The notes under the pieces: model-generated | Seen by the model: the letters and a program-made list of their open reading frames with translations, nothing else | The model's database searches: none | Told to the model about the DNA's origin: nothing | Made by a program: the position numbers and the translations under genes | Source: Mesorhizobium sp. B2-1-8 | GTDB lineage: Bacteria > Pseudomonadota > Alphaproteobacteria > Rhizobiales > Rhizobiaceae | Assembly: GCF_006442545.2 (NCBI RefSeq) | Contig: NZ_CP083952.1 | Span: 5,061,501 to 5,125,500 of the forward strand | Reading direction: 5' to 3' | Length of the DNA stretch: 64,000 nucleotides | Shown here: positions 62,970 to 64,000 of the stretch, piece by piece | How positions within the stretch are numbered: the stretch's first letter is position 1 | How the letters are laid out: each line of letters begins with the position of its first letter

Positions 62970-63434
62970 ATGAAACATCAGACACTTGCAGAACTGCATG
63001 GGGTCGCGGAGGTCGAAGCATCCTTTCCGGCTATGACGCGGCGCCAGCGTTTGGAACATTGGGCCATGCTGCTCGAGCGAAATCCCGAGCAGTACCTCGC
63101 CGCCTTCCCCGGGACGGAATACATGACCTTGGACGTGCGCGACAAAACCCAGTCCCTCGGCTCCGCGCTCAGCATCGCTTTCGCCGATCCAACTTTGCGG
63201 GCTGAAGGGCTGAAGAACGATACGTATGGCGAAGCGAAGCGCTTCTTCGAGCTTACGGATTGGCAGTTGCACGCTGTTGTCTGCCATTGCCATGTCGGCG
63301 GCGCGATGAAAGCCGGATGGGCTGCCGTTCAAGTTCGATCTGCCATCAACAAAGAAGGCAAGCTTTTCAGCAAATTGCGCGAAGCGATTGCCCATTGGCC
63401 GGTATTCCGCATTTTAACCCATGCGAGGGAGTAA
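62970..63434 (+). CDS. Hypothetical protein, 154 aa, stress promoter
   Basis: ATG 62970 with AGGAG 8-9 bases upstream. Soluble, helical; MKHQTLAELHGVAEVEASFP, RRQRLEHWAMLLERNPEQYL, then WQLHAVVCHCHVGGAMKAGW in the C-terminal half (CHC and H residues could bind metal). No family recognised. Preceded by an EcfG-type promoter and followed by a good terminator, so a single-gene stress unit. Confidence 0.65.
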   Translation: MKHQTLAELHGVAEVEASFPAMTRRQRLEHWAMLLERNPEQYLAAFPGTEYMTLDVRDKTQSLGSALSIAFADPTLRAEGLKNDTYGEAKRFFELTDWQLHAVVCHCHVGGAMKAGWAAVQVRSAINKEGKLFSKLREAIAHWPVFRILTHARE

Positions 63435-63532
63435 AAGACGCCTCAGGGCGCTGAACTAGCCAGCGATCTGACAAGGTGCAAGCACGTGAACGACGACGTG
63501 TTTTGGACCTCGACGTCGCTTACGTGACAACA

Positions 63533-63559
63533 ACGGGCGAGCGTCGCCCGTTTCCTTTT
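63533..63559 (+). terminator. Rho-independent terminator
   Basis: ACGGGCGA-gcg-TCGCCCGT (63533-63551) followed by TTTCCTTTT, about 100 bases after the 154-aa gene. The region 63435-63532 holds no gene. Confidence 0.65.
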
Positions 63560-63712
63560 GCCAATCGAGCCGGTCCGCGGCCTCTGAGCATTGACGAGGC
63601 GGGCGCGAACGACGACCGCGCTATGCGATGGCGTTTTATCGGCATCTCGCCCCCGGTCCATAGGATGACCCGCCAAAAAGGCTCGCTGCCCCAACTGGGC
63701 AGACGTCGGGCG

Positions 63713-63877
63713 CAGCTACGGGGCAGCAATATTACGATCGAACCGTAATCTCGACAGGCAATGGTGAACGCTGGTTTTGCAGCGAAGCCGATGCCCGATC
63801 AGCGGGATGGCGAAAGGCGCGGCAGTGCCGGCCTCCTTGCTCTTGTGACGCTGCAATTGCCCGATTTTGGCGCCTTT
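63713..63877 (+). pseudogene. Sunset/thermonuclease-type C-terminal fragment
   Basis: A frame reads GQQYYDRTVISTGNGERWFCSEADARSAGWRKARQC, matching the end of small domains seen in exported nuclease-like proteins (P-x-Q-x-YY...T...GERWFC...A..AGWRKA). No start codon and no upstream domain; a truncated remnant. Confidence 0.4.
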
Positions 63878-63889
63878 GACGTCCAGCAA

Positions 63890-64000
63890 TCATGGATGTC
63901 CTAGGAATAAGCGGTCGAGTGCCGGGTTCCATCTAGCCCGCACCAAGCCTGCAACCAACACGACAAACCCGATAGAAAACAGGACCGCCAAAAGCCAAGC
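63890..64000 (-). CDS. C-terminus of a membrane protein, cut by window edge
   Basis: Frame open to base 64000: AWLLAVLFSIGFVVLVAGLV then RARWNPALDRLFLGHP and a stop at 63890. One clear membrane helix; the N-terminal part is outside the window. Could be an open frame by chance. Confidence 0.35.
   Translation of the reverse strand, partial: AWLLAVLFSIGFVVLVAGLVRARWNPALDRLFLGHP

Noticed and set aside
1..64000. CRISPR arrays, rRNA or replication origin
   Set aside because: No regular repeat-spacer pattern, rRNA-like sequence or repABC set seen; the RepB-like protein lacks repA/repC neighbours.

Overview
The window comes from an alphaproteobacterium of the Rhizobiales, most likely Mesorhizobium. 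Supporting this are two DUF768 genes (a family I associate with Mesorhizobium), DUF3606, DUF6894 and DUF1236 proteins, an EcfG/NepR general-stress pair, a HisKA_2/HWE-type sensor kinase and high GC. It is an accessory, mobile-element-rich region: IS5, IS630, three IS3 and two IS110 elements or remnants, a large serine recombinase with a RepB-like partner, and many frameshifted small genes.

Layout. 1-1338: edge-cut IS5 transposase. 1457-2200: a short nepR-like gene converging on an ecfG-type sigma gene, one base apart. 3476-6508: CPA1 antiporter, IS630 and cytochrome c remnants, DUF4396 protein. 6625-13433: minus-strand operon of a four-TM protein, a periplasmic PQQ dehydrogenase and quinol oxidase cyoABCD. 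13829-17188: a second-type Mfd helicase. 17421-23086: Crp/Fnr regulator, small stress-type genes, DUF1003 and DUF1236 proteins, several pseudogenes. 23398-26569: multi-PAS/GAF kinase and receiver. 26865-28637: LigD-like ligase/polymerase; its partner Ku lies at 39641-40462. 29-44 kb: a mosaic of duplicated small genes, many broken, and an array of predicted small RNAs. 44117-46542: serine recombinase and RepB-like protein. 48.6-54.6 kb: LysR, methyltransferase-like, AraC, MFS and an unrecognised 466-aa protein. 54.7-61 kb: IS3 with a nested IS110, YihY/BrkB protein, flavodoxin-like protein, another IS3 remnant. 61.4-63.4 kb: PRC-barrel protein and two hypotheticals.

Unifying observation. The sequence GGAAC-N17-GTT, the established binding signature of EcfG-type sigma factors in Rhizobiales, occurs by eye at about 20 places, nearly all intergenic and correctly oriented. 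They lie upstream of the PQQ/oxidase operon, mfd-like gene, crp, ku, DUF1236, PRC-barrel and several hypothetical genes, and in front of at least nine short transcribed-looking units (about 60-110 nt) that mostly end in terminator-like hairpins and carry C-rich loops. Together with the local nepR/ecfG pair this makes the window look like a general-stress-response island: DNA repair (Ku, LigD, Mfd), respiration, envelope proteins and a family of predicted stress-induced, anti-Shine-Dalgarno-like small RNAs. This regulon reading is inference from sequence; the motif positions themselves are direct observation.
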